From Bifidobacteriaceae bacterium (GTDB lineage Bacteria; Actinomycetota; Actinomycetes; Actinomycetales; WQXJ01), in contig JAIRXV010000199.1 in assembly GCA_031268115.1 (NCBI GenBank), positions 1 through 14,724 on the forward strand: a stretch of 14,724 nucleotides of DNA. Reading direction: 5' to 3'. Every line of letters begins with the position of its first letter. Position 1 is the first letter of the stretch. Shown piece after piece: positions 1 to 7,978 of this stretch. The notes below the pieces were generated by a model. It was not told where the DNA came from. It made no database searches and saw only the letters and a list, made by a program, of their open reading frames with translations. The translations under genes and the position numbers were made by a program.

Positions 1-3000
1 CGAACAGATCGAGTTCGCTCATCGACAGATCGAAGCCGGCAGCGACAAAGTTCTGGATCGATGCTTCCACCGAAGCGTGGTTCGAGCACGCGCCCGGTTG
101 CCACACGGCGGCACCCGAATCGATCAAGCCGGGCAGTTGAGTCCTGTCCGCGCACGCGAATGCCGGAGTCTGGGCGATGTAGTTGTGGGCTTGGAAGCCA
201 ACGCCCTCGACCAACGCACGTGGGTCTTCGGGGTGTTCGACCGCGTAGCGGGCGTTGAGGGCCTGAGCCATCGCAAGGACCGCTTTACCCTTGCCTTCGG
301 ACTGGAAAATATTGAAATCGTTGTAATAGAGCTTCACTTCTGGGCCATACTGCCGGGCGTAGACGAAGGCGTCGTAGAGGAAATCGGACTGATGCTCCCC
401 GGCGGCGGCGTCCATTCCATTGCCATACGCAGTCCACCAGTTCGACGAACCGCCGTTGGGTCCGCCGCGCAAATAGTTGCGCCAATCCTGGGTGGACGGG
501 TCGAATGTGCCGATCTCGTCCACGAAGGCCTCGTTGACTACGTCCCAGCTCACGGCCTTGTCCTTGAAGTGACCCAGAACCTCTTCGATGTACCGGCGCA
601 TGTTCTCCCGTGCCAACGCCCTAGTACCGCCGGTCGTTCCGGAGTTGATGCGGGCCGGAGATTGATCGTGCCAAACAAGCACATGCCCGTGGATCTTCAG
701 GCCGCGCGCGAGACTGTTGGAGACAAACGCGTCCGCGTTAGCCCAGTTGAACGTGTAAGCGCCTGTCGTGGCGTTGATCCCAGTGTTTGGCAGCACCTGG
801 TTCGGCTTCATATAGTTTTCAGCCGTCATGATGCTGTAATGCTTGTCCACTTGGGCGACGTTCTGCGAACCCGATTGGTAGGTCGCTGCCGAAGAGTAGA
901 TGTTGCCCATGTCGAAGTAGTCGCCGTAGGTGTCCTTGAGGCTCGCAATTGGAGTCCGGAAGGCGGCGGTTAGCGACACATCGCCGGCCGGCATCGTGAA
1001 CGAGTTTGCCCTCGCACCGATCCACTCCAGCTGTGTCGATGTCCAACCGTTCCACGCTTGACCATCGTTGCCGATGGCGGTCAGTGCGACGGTGTCGCCG
1101 GGGAAGTAGGTGCCCCCTCCGGTGACGGTCCCGTTGCCGCTTGCGGTGACAGTGACGACGTAGGCCGCCGCCACTTCAGCCTTTACCTGGACGGTCGCAG
1201 CTAACGGGGCCGTACCGACGATGACGGTCGCCTCGTAGGTCCCAACGGGCAGGCCGGCCACAGGTGCCACCGAGACTGAGGCACGCCCTCCGTCGGCGCC
1301 AATGGGTCCAAGGGTTGCGGCCGACAGCGCGAAAGCTGCGGCATCGGCCCCTTGCAGCGCAACCGGAAGCACTTCGGTGGCGGCGGCGCCCACGTTGATG
1401 GCCGTCACTGGAAGGGCCGCCGGAGCCGTGTATCCGGTGGGCAGTTTCCCGAAGCTCACGCCTTCCTGAGCAATAACAAGGGGTGCGCCGCCGCCCGTTG
1501 TCGAAGCGACAACGAACTCGGCCACGAAGGACTGGCTCACCACGCCATCGGACACTTGAACTGTCGCGCTGTGGACCCCGAGAGCCAGGTCCGCCTTGGG
1601 AGTGAGGGTGAATGTCGCGGTGGCGTCCGGCGCGAGCACGCCCAAAACGCCGTCGGTGGGACTGAGATCGAAGTCGCCGGCGCCCGGACCAATCAAGGAG
1701 ACGGTGACGTTGCCGGTTGGATTGGTGCCTGAACCCGTAACCGTGACTGGCACCGTCCCACCGGACACGTAACCGTCGAGTGCTACGGGCCAACGGTACG
1801 TGCCCGAGACAGTCAGCTCGACGGCATCGACCGCTACCCCGAACGACAGCGATTGCAGGCGCACGGTCCGCGCCGAGCCGGCCGCGCCCACCACCAGCAC
1901 GATGTCGTGGACCCCAGAGATACGCCGCGTGAGGAGGATTTCGCTGACCGTGGGCGCCGAGCCGGTTCCAGCCGAAAGGACCGCCTCGCCGGACGTGACT
2001 AGACCCCCGGCATCGACCCCATCCACATATAGCCTGACGGGGATGGTCCCCGCGCTGGATGCGTCCGAGGTGGCCACCTTGAGGACATTCGCGCCCGCGC
2101 CGAAGTCGATGTTCTCGTAGCGTAGCTCAGCGCCCGTATTGCCCGAAGTGGCCGCAGTGGCCCCGGGAACGTCGTAGACCTGAACATACTGACCGGCCAA
2201 CGCCACGTCTTTGTTGGTGTAGGCATGCTCGGCGCTCGCATAGTTGGCGGCCGAAATGGTGCTCGTCGCATCGACGCTATAGGTCGAATCGGGCCAGGCC
2301 TTGCCGGTGAATGTGTAGATGGAGTTGGCGGCGATATTGAGCGGTGTCGAACCACTCGCGTTGAACGCAACGGCGGTGGGCGCGTTGTGGACGATATCGA
2401 CCGTGGCATCGGTCAGGTATTGCTGGCCGTTCGTGATCGTGTAGCCGGGGAAGGATACGTTGGCGGTATGGGCCGTGGCGCCGTTCGCCATGACCACCGC
2501 GATATCGTGGGAGCCGTCCGGGTTTGCCTGCGGATTCATGAACGCGGTCGAGACCAGATCGGAAGGGTTACCAGAGCCGCTATCGGTGCCGTTTACGAAG
2601 TCGGCCGTCTCTAGGTTGACCCGCTTCCAACCGGGGCGCACAAACTTGGCATAGTGGCCAAGCCCGTAGGCCCAACGCGCAACCTCGTAGTTGCCCGTAA
2701 ACTCACCGGTGATGACACCGGAGTTGTTGTTACCGGAGGTCGAGTTCTCCAAGTAGATGAGGTTCTCGGCCGAAACCGTGCCCGTTGTGCCGCCAGAAGC
2801 GGTGGCGATCTTCTTGTAGCCCCACGCCCACCAGTGGCCCACAGCATTCATCTCGGCGATCCCGAGTTGACGGCCCCAGAATTGGCTCCAGCCGACAGCG
2901 TTTGCGATGTTATTTGTCTGGTTGGACATAAGCGAAATCTCGGTTGACCACATTTCTTGATCGTTCTCGACCGCACGGGCCTTCGCCTCCTGCAGGCCAG

Positions 3001-4162
3001 CATTGTTGATCTGCGAGCCGTTGGTGCGGGTCCAACTGTAGGAGTGGTAGCCCTGAGTGCCCAGGTATTGCAGTGCATCGGGATCGCGGAACAGGCCCGT
3101 GCCATAGCCCAGCTGGGCCTGATTGGTTAACCCGCCAATGAATCCGGTGGCATTCCAGCTCATGGCCTCGACGCCTTGGATCTTGGTGGTGATACCGCGC
3201 TCCGCGAATTCCGCACCGACATATTTTAGGACTTGCCTGTAGGTGTCGGCGTTCCAGAACGAAGACGAATAGTTCCCGGAGTGATCTGGCTCATTGGACA
3301 AAGAGATCTGCGCGATCGGGATCCCGTAAACCTTCTCGTAGCCCTGCACGTAATCGGCTACATAATCGGCGAACGCCTGGTAATTCGCGGCCGGCACGAA
3401 ACCATCGTAGGTGTGGACCGTGTCGGTGGGACTGGTCACGGTGCCGCCCGATTTCATCCACACGGGCGCGCTCCACAGCGACGTGACGAACTGGATCTCG
3501 TCGCCATTGGCAGCGTCATATTCTTGAGCCTTCTTCATGGCCCACACTTGACCCCGGTCCGTTGGGGATTGAGTCCAGCCCCAAGGAGAGAATTCGGAGT
3601 CTGTCGTGTCGGTCAGGGCGCCACCCTCGCGAGGATACTGTGTCGAATCGAACCACCACCGGTAGTTATCGCCGTTGAAGTCGCTCACCCCATCCACGTC
3701 AACGGTCGATGGCACCGAGGTGGGTGTGGCCGCAGTCTTGAAGGTCGGACAGGGGCCGTCCCACCAAAAGCCATACGTGGCCCAGCGGTAGTCGCCGATA
3801 CCTGGCTCGTCGCAGGACATGTTCCGCCAAATCGATACGCCAATCCCGTCGTCTTTGGAGAAGACCAGATCGAGGATCTCCTTTTGCTTGGCCGGCGGCA
3901 GATAGTTAAGGAGGTCGTCGGCCTGCCTAAAGGCACCGGAGGCAACGAACCCTTCGATCTCTTGTCGCTGCTGGTCGAGGTGGACGATGACGTCTCCCGT
4001 AGCGGCGGCGGCGGGGGGCGCGCTGGCGAGGACGCCACCGCCCCCCAGCAGTGCGGCCACCACGAGGCCCGCCAAGGGCCTTCGCGTCCGATGGCGCTGG
4101 GCGTGCGAACGAGGTATGCGGTGTGTTGGTTCAACCCTTGGCAACATTGCTTTGGGGGTCAT
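1..4162 (-). CDS. secreted multidomain xylanase, GH30 + CBM6-like + Ig-like + GH10 (3' partial)
   Basis: Extracellular bifunctional glycanase, probably attacking xylan; the reading frame is open for 1387 codons from ATG at 4162 and leaves the window before its stop. The start is set by GGAAGGA placed 5-6 nt upstream. Order seen: Arg-rich n-region and hydrophobic signal peptide (about 1-53, cut near AAA-A); GH30 barrel about 55-485, with acid/base E291 in SLSNEPDHSG and nucleophile E408 in EMWSTEIS; GH30 side beta-domain to about 620; CBM6-like domain about 633-775 (YENIDFGAGANVL, HDIVLVV); two Ig-like stretches about 783-995; InlB-type repeat about 1001-1070 (TVTASGNGTVTGGG, FTMPAGDVSLTAAF); GH10 from about 1074, with acid/base E1211 in WDVVNEAF and nucleophile E1383 in MSELD. 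GH10 is a xylanase family; the GH30 substrate could be xylan, glucuronoxylan or a beta-1,6-glycan. Oddities: GFVASGAF where the family usually has GFGASGA, and long GH10 loops. Operator-like palindromes upstream suggest LacI control. Confidence 0.93.
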   Translation of the reverse strand, partial: MTPKAMLPRVEPTHRIPRSHAQRHRTRRPLAGLVVAALLGGGGVLASAPPAAAATGDVIVHLDQQRQEIEGFVASGAFRQADDLLNYLPPAKQKEILDLVFSKDDGIGVSIWRNMSCDEPGIGDYRWATYGFWWDGPCPTFKTAATPTSVPSTVDVDGVSDFNGDNYRWWFDSTQYPREGGALTDTTDSEFSPWGWTQSPTDRGQVWAMKKAQEYDAANGDEIQFVTSLWSAPVWMKSGGTVTSPTDTVHTYDGFVPAANYQAFADYVADYVQGYEKVYGIPIAQISLSNEPDHSGNYSSSFWNADTYRQVLKYVGAEFAERGITTKIQGVEAMSWNATGFIGGLTNQAQLGYGTGLFRDPDALQYLGTQGYHSYSWTRTNGSQINNAGLQEAKARAVENDQEMWSTEISLMSNQTNNIANAVGWSQFWGRQLGIAEMNAVGHWWAWGYKKIATASGGTTGTVSAENLIYLENSTSGNNNSGVITGEFTGNYEVARWAYGLGHYAKFVRPGWKRVNLETADFVNGTDSGSGNPSDLVSTAFMNPQANPDGSHDIAVVMANGATAHTANVSFPGYTITNGQQYLTDATVDIVHNAPTAVAFNASGSTPLNIAANSIYTFTGKAWPDSTYSVDATSTISAANYASAEHAYTNKDVALAGQYVQVYDVPGATAATSGNTGAELRYENIDFGAGANVLKVATSDASSAGTIPVRLYVDGVDAGGLVTSGEAVLSAGTGSAPTVSEILLTRRISGVHDIVLVVGAAGSARTVRLQSLSFGVAVDAVELTVSGTYRWPVALDGYVSGGTVPVTVTGSGTNPTGNVTVSLIGPGAGDFDLSPTDGVLGVLAPDATATFTLTPKADLALGVHSATVQVSDGVVSQSFVAEFVVASTTGGGAPLVIAQEGVSFGKLPTGYTAPAALPVTAINVGAAATEVLPVALQGADAAAFALSAATLGPIGADGGRASVSVAPVAGLPVGTYEATVIVGTAPLAATVQVKAEVAAAYVVTVTASGNGTVTGGGTYFPGDTVALTAIGNDGQAWNGWTSTQLEWIGARANSFTMPAGDVSLTAAFRTPIASLKDTYGDYFDMGNIYSSAATYQSGSQNVAQVDKHYSIMTAENYMKPNQVLPNTGINATTGAYTFNWANADAFVSNSLARGLKIHGHVLVWHDQSPARINSGTTGGTRALARENMRRYIEEVLGHFKDKAVSWDVVNEAFVDEIGTFDPSTQDWRNYLRGGPNGGSSNWWTAYGNGMDAAAGEHQSDFLYDAFVYARQYGPEVKLYYNDFNIFQSEGKGKAVLAMAQALNARYAVEHPEDPRALVEGVGFQAHNYIAQTPAFACADRTQLPGLIDSGAAVWQPGACSNHASVEASIQNFVAAGFDLSMSELDLF

Positions 4163-4179
4163 GTGATTCCTTCCGTTGG

Positions 4180-4199
4180 GGGTGCCATAGGGGGCACCC
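4180..4199 (-). promoter_or_regulatory. stem-loop in the xylanase leader beside the ribosome binding site
   Basis: Perfect 7-bp inverted repeat GGGTGCC / GGCACCC with a 6-nt loop. In the xylanase mRNA it lies a few bases upstream of the GGAAGGA Shine-Dalgarno sequence and 17 nt before the ATG. No U-run follows it, so it does not look like a terminator. It could protect the mRNA or modulate ribosome access; that role is inference. Confidence 0.45.
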
Positions 4200-4215
4200 T
4201 GCCTTTGGAGAAGTG

Positions 4216-4226
4216 CGAAACTTTCG
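4216..4226. promoter_or_regulatory. operator candidate O1 (CGAAACTTTCG)
   Basis: Perfect 11-bp palindrome around a central base, the form expected for a LacI-family operator. It begins 22 nt downstream of the predicted -10 of the xylanase gene, where a bound repressor would block early elongation. The same 11 bases recur at 4337-4347, and looser versions occur in front of bxlE. CGAA-type palindromes are, from memory, what the Streptomyces BxlR regulator recognises. Confidence 0.6.
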
Positions 4227-4241
4227 TCTCGCCTACGAGAC
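4226..4241. promoter_or_regulatory. inverted repeat GTCTCGCCTACGAGAC abutting O1
   Basis: Perfect 6-bp arms with a 4-nt loop, sharing one base with operator O1. With the predicted promoter at 4249-4277 it would form the first bases of the xylanase transcript, giving a 5'-terminal hairpin. It may be a second protein site or an RNA stabiliser; the sequence alone cannot decide. Confidence 0.4.
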
Positions 4242-4248
4242 AGTTACC

Positions 4249-4277
4249 ATTGTGCAACTGCTCCCGATGCATCGCAA
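4249..4277 (-). promoter_or_regulatory. predicted promoter of the GH30/GH10 xylanase gene
   Basis: On the minus strand TTGCGA (4277-4272) and CACAAT (4254-4249) are separated by 17 bp, an acceptable sigma-70-type match. Transcription would begin near 4242, giving a leader of about 80 nt. The layout (promoter, then a CGAAA/TTTCG palindrome about 21-22 bp further on) matches that of bxlE, which supports it. Confidence 0.4.
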
Positions 4278-4336
4278 GTGCCTGATACCCTCGAACATCA
4301 CCTCTAGGGTGCCGTTCTCCGCAGCGACCAGGCAAG

Positions 4337-4347
4337 CGAAACTTTCG
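4337..4347. promoter_or_regulatory. operator candidate O2 (CGAAACTTTCG)
   Basis: Second exact copy of the O1 palindrome, 121 bp away (about 11.5 helical turns), between the xylanase promoter and the LacI-type gene that starts at 4500. Two identical sites at this distance could allow looping by a repressor tetramer or serve the two divergent promoters separately; both are inference. Confidence 0.55.
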
Positions 4348-4435
4348 TTTGAATTGGGTTTGTTGCTCGGAGCGGCCGAGCGCCGCCATCGTCCACCGGT
4401 ACGGCCGTGCGCGTGGGGCGCCGTCAAGCGAATTG

Positions 4436-4463
4436 TGCGAAACTCGGCCATGTAGTTTCCGCA
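4436..4463. promoter_or_regulatory. gapped dyad upstream of the 4500-5531 regulator
   Basis: TGCGAAAC (4436-4443) faces GTTTCCGCA (4455-4463), an inverted repeat apart from one inserted C, with 11 bp between. It lies 37-64 bp upstream of the regulator ATG and uses the same GCGAAA/TTTC half-sites as O1 and O2, so it may be an autoregulatory site. The imperfect match keeps confidence low. Confidence 0.3.
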
Positions 4464-4499
4464 CCCACGCCCGCCCAACCGCAACACGGGAATACGCCA

Positions 4500-5531
4500 A
4501 TGCCGACCGAGCCCCGTATCACCATCGCCGAGATCGCCGAGATCGCCCACACATCCCAGGCCACCGTCTCCAAAGTCCTCAACGGACGCCCTGGCGTGGG
4601 CGATTCGCGCCGAGAACAGATCCTGGAGCTCCTCACCGAGCACGGCTACACCCGCCGGGGCTCCAGCCGCAAGGCCGTTGGCCTGCTCGACTTCGCGATC
4701 CGCGACCTCGACACCCTTTGGGCCACCCAAATGATCAAAGGCGCCCAAGAAGAGGCGGCCCGCTCCGGGGTCGGGCTCATACTGACCGCCACACACGACC
4801 GCTCCGTTGGCAACCGGCATTGGATCAACGCCCTGTCCACGCGGCGCACTGACGGCCTGGTCGTGGTGCTGTCCCGCCTCAAAGACGAGACCGGAACGCG
4901 GCTGCACCACCTTCGCATCCCCTACGCGTTGGTGGACCCCATCGGGGTGATCCCCTCGGGAGCACCGGTCATCGGCGCGACAAACTTTGCCGGCGGGCTT
5001 GCCGCCACCCAGCACCTTCTCGGCCTCGGCCACAAACAAATCGGCATAATCGCGGGTCTGCCCGAAACGCTGTGCTCCCAAGAGCGCCTCGACGGGTACC
5101 AAGCGGCCCTGACAAGGGCGGGGATACGCCATCGTCCAGAGTTGGTGCAATACGGCGACTTCCATTCCGAAAGCGGCTACAAAGCTGGCGCCGTTCTGCT
5201 CGATCTGCCACGCCCTCCCACGGCGATCTTTGCCGGATCCGATCTGCAAGCTCACGGAGTGTACGAAGCGGCCCGCGAACGCGAACTGAGAATCCCCGAG
5301 GATCTTTCCGTTGTGGGTTTCGACGATTTGGCCGTGTGCGAGTGGCTGTCCCCAACGCTCACCACGATTCGCCAACCTTTGGAGGATATGGCCCGGCAGG
5401 CCACGCGCATGGTGTTGGCGATGGCCTACCAAGGCCTCGCACCCCAGAATCCACGCATGGAATTGGCCACCACCTTGGTGAAGCGGGCCTCTACGTCTCC
5501 CCCGAACCCAGCCAAAACCTCCGCCGAATAA
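4500..5531 (+). CDS. LacI-family transcriptional regulator, probably of xylan utilisation
   Basis: Sugar-responsive DNA-binding protein of 343 residues, the usual LacI/GalR length. The N-terminal helix-turn-helix is clear (ITIAEIAEIAHTSQATVSKV, residues 7-26; VLNGRPGV follows). The ligand-binding and dimer domain runs from about residue 59, with TNFAGGLAATQHLLGLGH, IIAGLPET, IPEDLSVVGFDDLAV and TTIRQPLEDMARQA. The start at 4500 puts the HTH seven residues in; an upstream in-frame ATG at 4407 adds an unlikely tail and is not used. The ribosome site is weak (ACGGGAA). It is divergent from the xylanase gene and ends 18 bp from the bxlA stop, tail to tail. It is clearly paralogous to the protein at 11362-12411 across the sensor domain. 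The hinge (GYTRRGSSRK) lacks the usual PN..AR..L pattern. Repression of the xylanase gene and itself is inferred from position and palindromes. Confidence 0.9.
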   Translation: MPTEPRITIAEIAEIAHTSQATVSKVLNGRPGVGDSRREQILELLTEHGYTRRGSSRKAVGLLDFAIRDLDTLWATQMIKGAQEEAARSGVGLILTATHDRSVGNRHWINALSTRRTDGLVVVLSRLKDETGTRLHHLRIPYALVDPIGVIPSGAPVIGATNFAGGLAATQHLLGLGHKQIGIIAGLPETLCSQERLDGYQAALTRAGIRHRPELVQYGDFHSESGYKAGAVLLDLPRPPTAIFAGSDLQAHGVYEAARERELRIPEDLSVVGFDDLAVCEWLSPTLTTIRQPLEDMARQATRMVLAMAYQGLAPQNPRMELATTLVKRASTSPPNPAKTSAE

Positions 5532-5549
5532 CACCTCCGCGCTCCCCCC

Positions 5550-7907
5550 TTACGCACGCACCACCCGCGCGGGCGTCGAAAGCACCCTTTCGACGGTCGC
5601 ATCGCGCACCTCACCCACTATCTCGAAATGCTCCGTTAGCGCCAGATCCTCGCTGGAACGCCCGACGCTGAGCGTGAACGTACCCGGCTCGACAATTCTT
5701 CTGGCCGGATCGATGCCCGTGAAGGCAGTCCGGTCGGCGTGCAGATCGAACTCCACGCGAGCCTCTTCGCCCGGCGCCAACGACACGCGAGCGAACCCCA
5801 CTAGCTGTCGCACCGGCCGAGTCACCTGAGCGTAATGATCCGAAAGGTAGACTTGGACAATCTCATCTCCCGCGCACGGCCCGGTGTTGCGCACGCTAAC
5901 GCCAGCGGTCAGCATCCCGTCTGGCGCAATTGCGTGGTCCGTCAAGCGCAAATCCGAGTATTCGTAGGCCGTGTAGGACAGGCCGTGGCCAAACGGGTAC
6001 AGCGGAGTCGGATCAAGATTGGAAATGCCATCCGACCAACGCCCTAAGGGCGGCGCCAGGTAGGTCGAAGGCTGTATGCCGGTTCCGGCTGGAATGCTGA
6101 CCGGCAGTTTGCCAGACGGATTGACGGCGCCTGAAAGGACGTGGGCCAGCGCCTCTGCCCCTTCTTCGCCGGGCATAAACGCCTGGACGATGGCGGCGGC
6201 ACGGCTCGCATAGGCACCGAGCGCGTAGGGACGCCCCGATATCACAATGAGCACGGTTGGAGTGCCCGTGGACAGCACGGCGTCGACCAAGGCCGGCTGG
6301 GCGCCGGGTAGATCGAGCGTCTCGGTGTCGCAGCCCTCACCTGACGTGCCTCGACCGAACAGCCCGGCCACGTCTCCGACTGTCAGCAGCACCAGATCGG
6401 CCCGGCGGGCGGCCTCGACCGCCTCGCCAATGCCCTCGGTGACGGCCGCCATGATCGGCACACCCGAAACGTGGTCGATCCTCGCCGCGGGGAACTCGCC
6501 CCGGACGGCATCGAGGATGGAGGTAACCTCGACGCCAAGTTGGCCGCCGCCGTAGCGCACCAAGACATGGTTGGGGAAGGAATAGCAGCCGAACATCGAA
6601 CGCGGTTCGACAGCTATTGGCCCAACCACGGCAATGCTGGCCGGAGGTGTACGCAAGGGCAACAGTCCGGCATCGTTCGCGAGCAAGATGATTGATTTCT
6701 CGGCCACATTCCGGGCGATCGCACGGTTGGCCGGCGAATCGAGGTCTATATCGTCGGCCGATGCCGAGGGCGGCGCCCAATTCGCGTCGAGCAGGCCAAG
6801 GCGCGCCTTCTGGGTTAGGACGCGGCGCACGGCCCGATCGATCACTGAGATAGGCAACGTGCCGTCATCGACCAGAGGTGCCAGTTCCCGAAACGCGGCC
6901 GTCTCCGGCAACTCCACGTCAATCCCGGCGGCCAGGGTGGCGGCGCCAGCCTCCCCCAAAGTACGGGCCACCTTATGCATGGTGTGGACGAAGGCGATCG
7001 ACCAGTAGTCTGAAACCACCGTCCCTTCAAAACCCCAGTTCTCACGCAAAGTACGGGTAAGGAGCGAGTGATCGGTGGCCGCTGGAATCCCATCCACGTC
7101 GGAATACGAATTCATCACCGAATCGGCTCTCCCCTCCCGCACCGCCATCTCAAAGGGGGTTAGCATGATGTCCGCAAATTCGCGCGGACCCATCGAAACC
7201 GGACCGTGGTTGCGGGCGGCGCGCGAGGCGGGGTAGCCGGCGAAATGCTTGAGTGTGGCAATCACGCCGGTCGATTGCAGTCCACGGACATAGGCCGTCC
7301 CGATTGATCCAACGAGGTACGGGTCTTCGCCAACGGTCTCCTCGACCCTGCCCCAGCGGTAATCTCGCACCACATCCAAGAGCGGGGCAAGACCCTGCTG
7401 CAACCCCAAAGACGACATGTCACGTCCGATGGCGGTGGCCATCTCCTCAATCAGCTCGGGCGACCACGTTGCCCCCCATGCGATTGGGGCCGGGTAGACC
7501 GTGGCGCCCAGAGCGGTCAAGCCTGTTAGGCATTCCTCGTGGGCTATGGCCGGAATGCCCAGCCGAGTACGGGTGGTCAATTCGTTCTGGTAGGCGAGCA
7601 ATTGATCGATTCCAGGACCGACTTCGGTCGGTCGCGATCCGAACACACGGGTCAAATGCCCCAACCCGTGCTCGGAGGCGACGGCAAAGTCGGTCCCGGA
7701 ATCGCTCATCTCGTCCTCAAGGGGCGCAATGTTGCCTTCCGCGGCCTTGTCTTCCTCGGCTCTGGGCCAGAAACTGCCGAGCTGGGCAAGTTTCTCCTCC
7801 AGAGTCATAGCGGCCAGGATGAGTTCCGCCCTGGCTTCAGGGCTGAGCTCGGTGTTGTGCCAGGGCCAACAGGTGGCGCTGGGCTGTGGCGCGGCCGGAT
7901 GCAGCAT
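5550..7907 (-). CDS. bxlA: cytoplasmic GH3 beta-xylosidase/beta-glucosidase
   Basis: Intracellular exo-glycosidase of 785 residues, expected to split imported xylo-oligosaccharides to xylose. No signal peptide is visible. GH3 features: RWGRVEETVGEDPYLVG at about 184-200, substrate-binding KHFAGY at 220-225, nucleophile D300 in GTVVSDYWS, the second alpha/beta domain with acid/base candidate E524 in GTSGEGCDTETLDLPG, YPFGHGLSYT near 637-646, and a C-terminal FnIII-like domain (QLVGFARVSLAPGEEARVEF, 701-720). The start at 7907 is chosen because AAGGAAGG lies 7 nt upstream; the frame is open for 94 more codons, but these lie in the permease gene and the spacer. It is last in the operon, 71 bp after bxlG, as in the bxl operon of Streptomyces. 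GH3 also contains beta-glucosidases and arabinosidases, so substrate rests on context (GH10 xylanase, paralogous regulators). Confidence 0.93.
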   Translation of the reverse strand: MLHPAAPQPSATCWPWHNTELSPEARAELILAAMTLEEKLAQLGSFWPRAEEDKAAEGNIAPLEDEMSDSGTDFAVASEHGLGHLTRVFGSRPTEVGPGIDQLLAYQNELTTRTRLGIPAIAHEECLTGLTALGATVYPAPIAWGATWSPELIEEMATAIGRDMSSLGLQQGLAPLLDVVRDYRWGRVEETVGEDPYLVGSIGTAYVRGLQSTGVIATLKHFAGYPASRAARNHGPVSMGPREFADIMLTPFEMAVREGRADSVMNSYSDVDGIPAATDHSLLTRTLRENWGFEGTVVSDYWSIAFVHTMHKVARTLGEAGAATLAAGIDVELPETAAFRELAPLVDDGTLPISVIDRAVRRVLTQKARLGLLDANWAPPSASADDIDLDSPANRAIARNVAEKSIILLANDAGLLPLRTPPASIAVVGPIAVEPRSMFGCYSFPNHVLVRYGGGQLGVEVTSILDAVRGEFPAARIDHVSGVPIMAAVTEGIGEAVEAARRADLVLLTVGDVAGLFGRGTSGEGCDTETLDLPGAQPALVDAVLSTGTPTVLIVISGRPYALGAYASRAAAIVQAFMPGEEGAEALAHVLSGAVNPSGKLPVSIPAGTGIQPSTYLAPPLGRWSDGISNLDPTPLYPFGHGLSYTAYEYSDLRLTDHAIAPDGMLTAGVSVRNTGPCAGDEIVQVYLSDHYAQVTRPVRQLVGFARVSLAPGEEARVEFDLHADRTAFTGIDPARRIVEPGTFTLSVGRSSEDLALTEHFEIVGEVRDATVERVLSTPARVVRA

Positions 7908-7978
7908 CGCGTTGCCTTCCTTGGTGAAGCGGACGTTGAGCCGTTGGGCCGCGATCCGCACGGGGCTGGAGCGGTTGG

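Larger units (their letters stand above)
4163..4499. other. divergent intergenic region between the xylanase gene and a LacI-type gene
   Basis: 337 bases without a credible gene. It holds the xylanase Shine-Dalgarno and leader hairpin, the predicted xylanase promoter, operator candidates O1 and O2, a hairpin abutting O1, and a looser dyad TGCGAAAC ... GTTTCCGCA at 4436-4463 upstream of the regulator. A further inverted repeat, CAGTT / AACTG, spans 4241-4260 over the predicted -10. I cannot place a convincing promoter for the plus-strand regulator. Confidence 0.7.

Noticed and set aside
77..973. Plus-strand open frame of 298 codons
   Set aside because: It lies antisense to the GH10 domain, whose catalytic motifs are intact; the translation has no recognisable domain and is the usual shadow in GC-rich coding DNA.
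3233..4285. Plus-strand open frame of 350 codons
   Set aside because: Antisense to the GH30 domain and signal peptide and running across operator O1; no family features.
4233..5534. Minus-strand open frame of 433 codons
   Set aside because: Antisense to the clear LacI-family gene and spanning the operator region; glycine- and alanine-rich translation with no domain.
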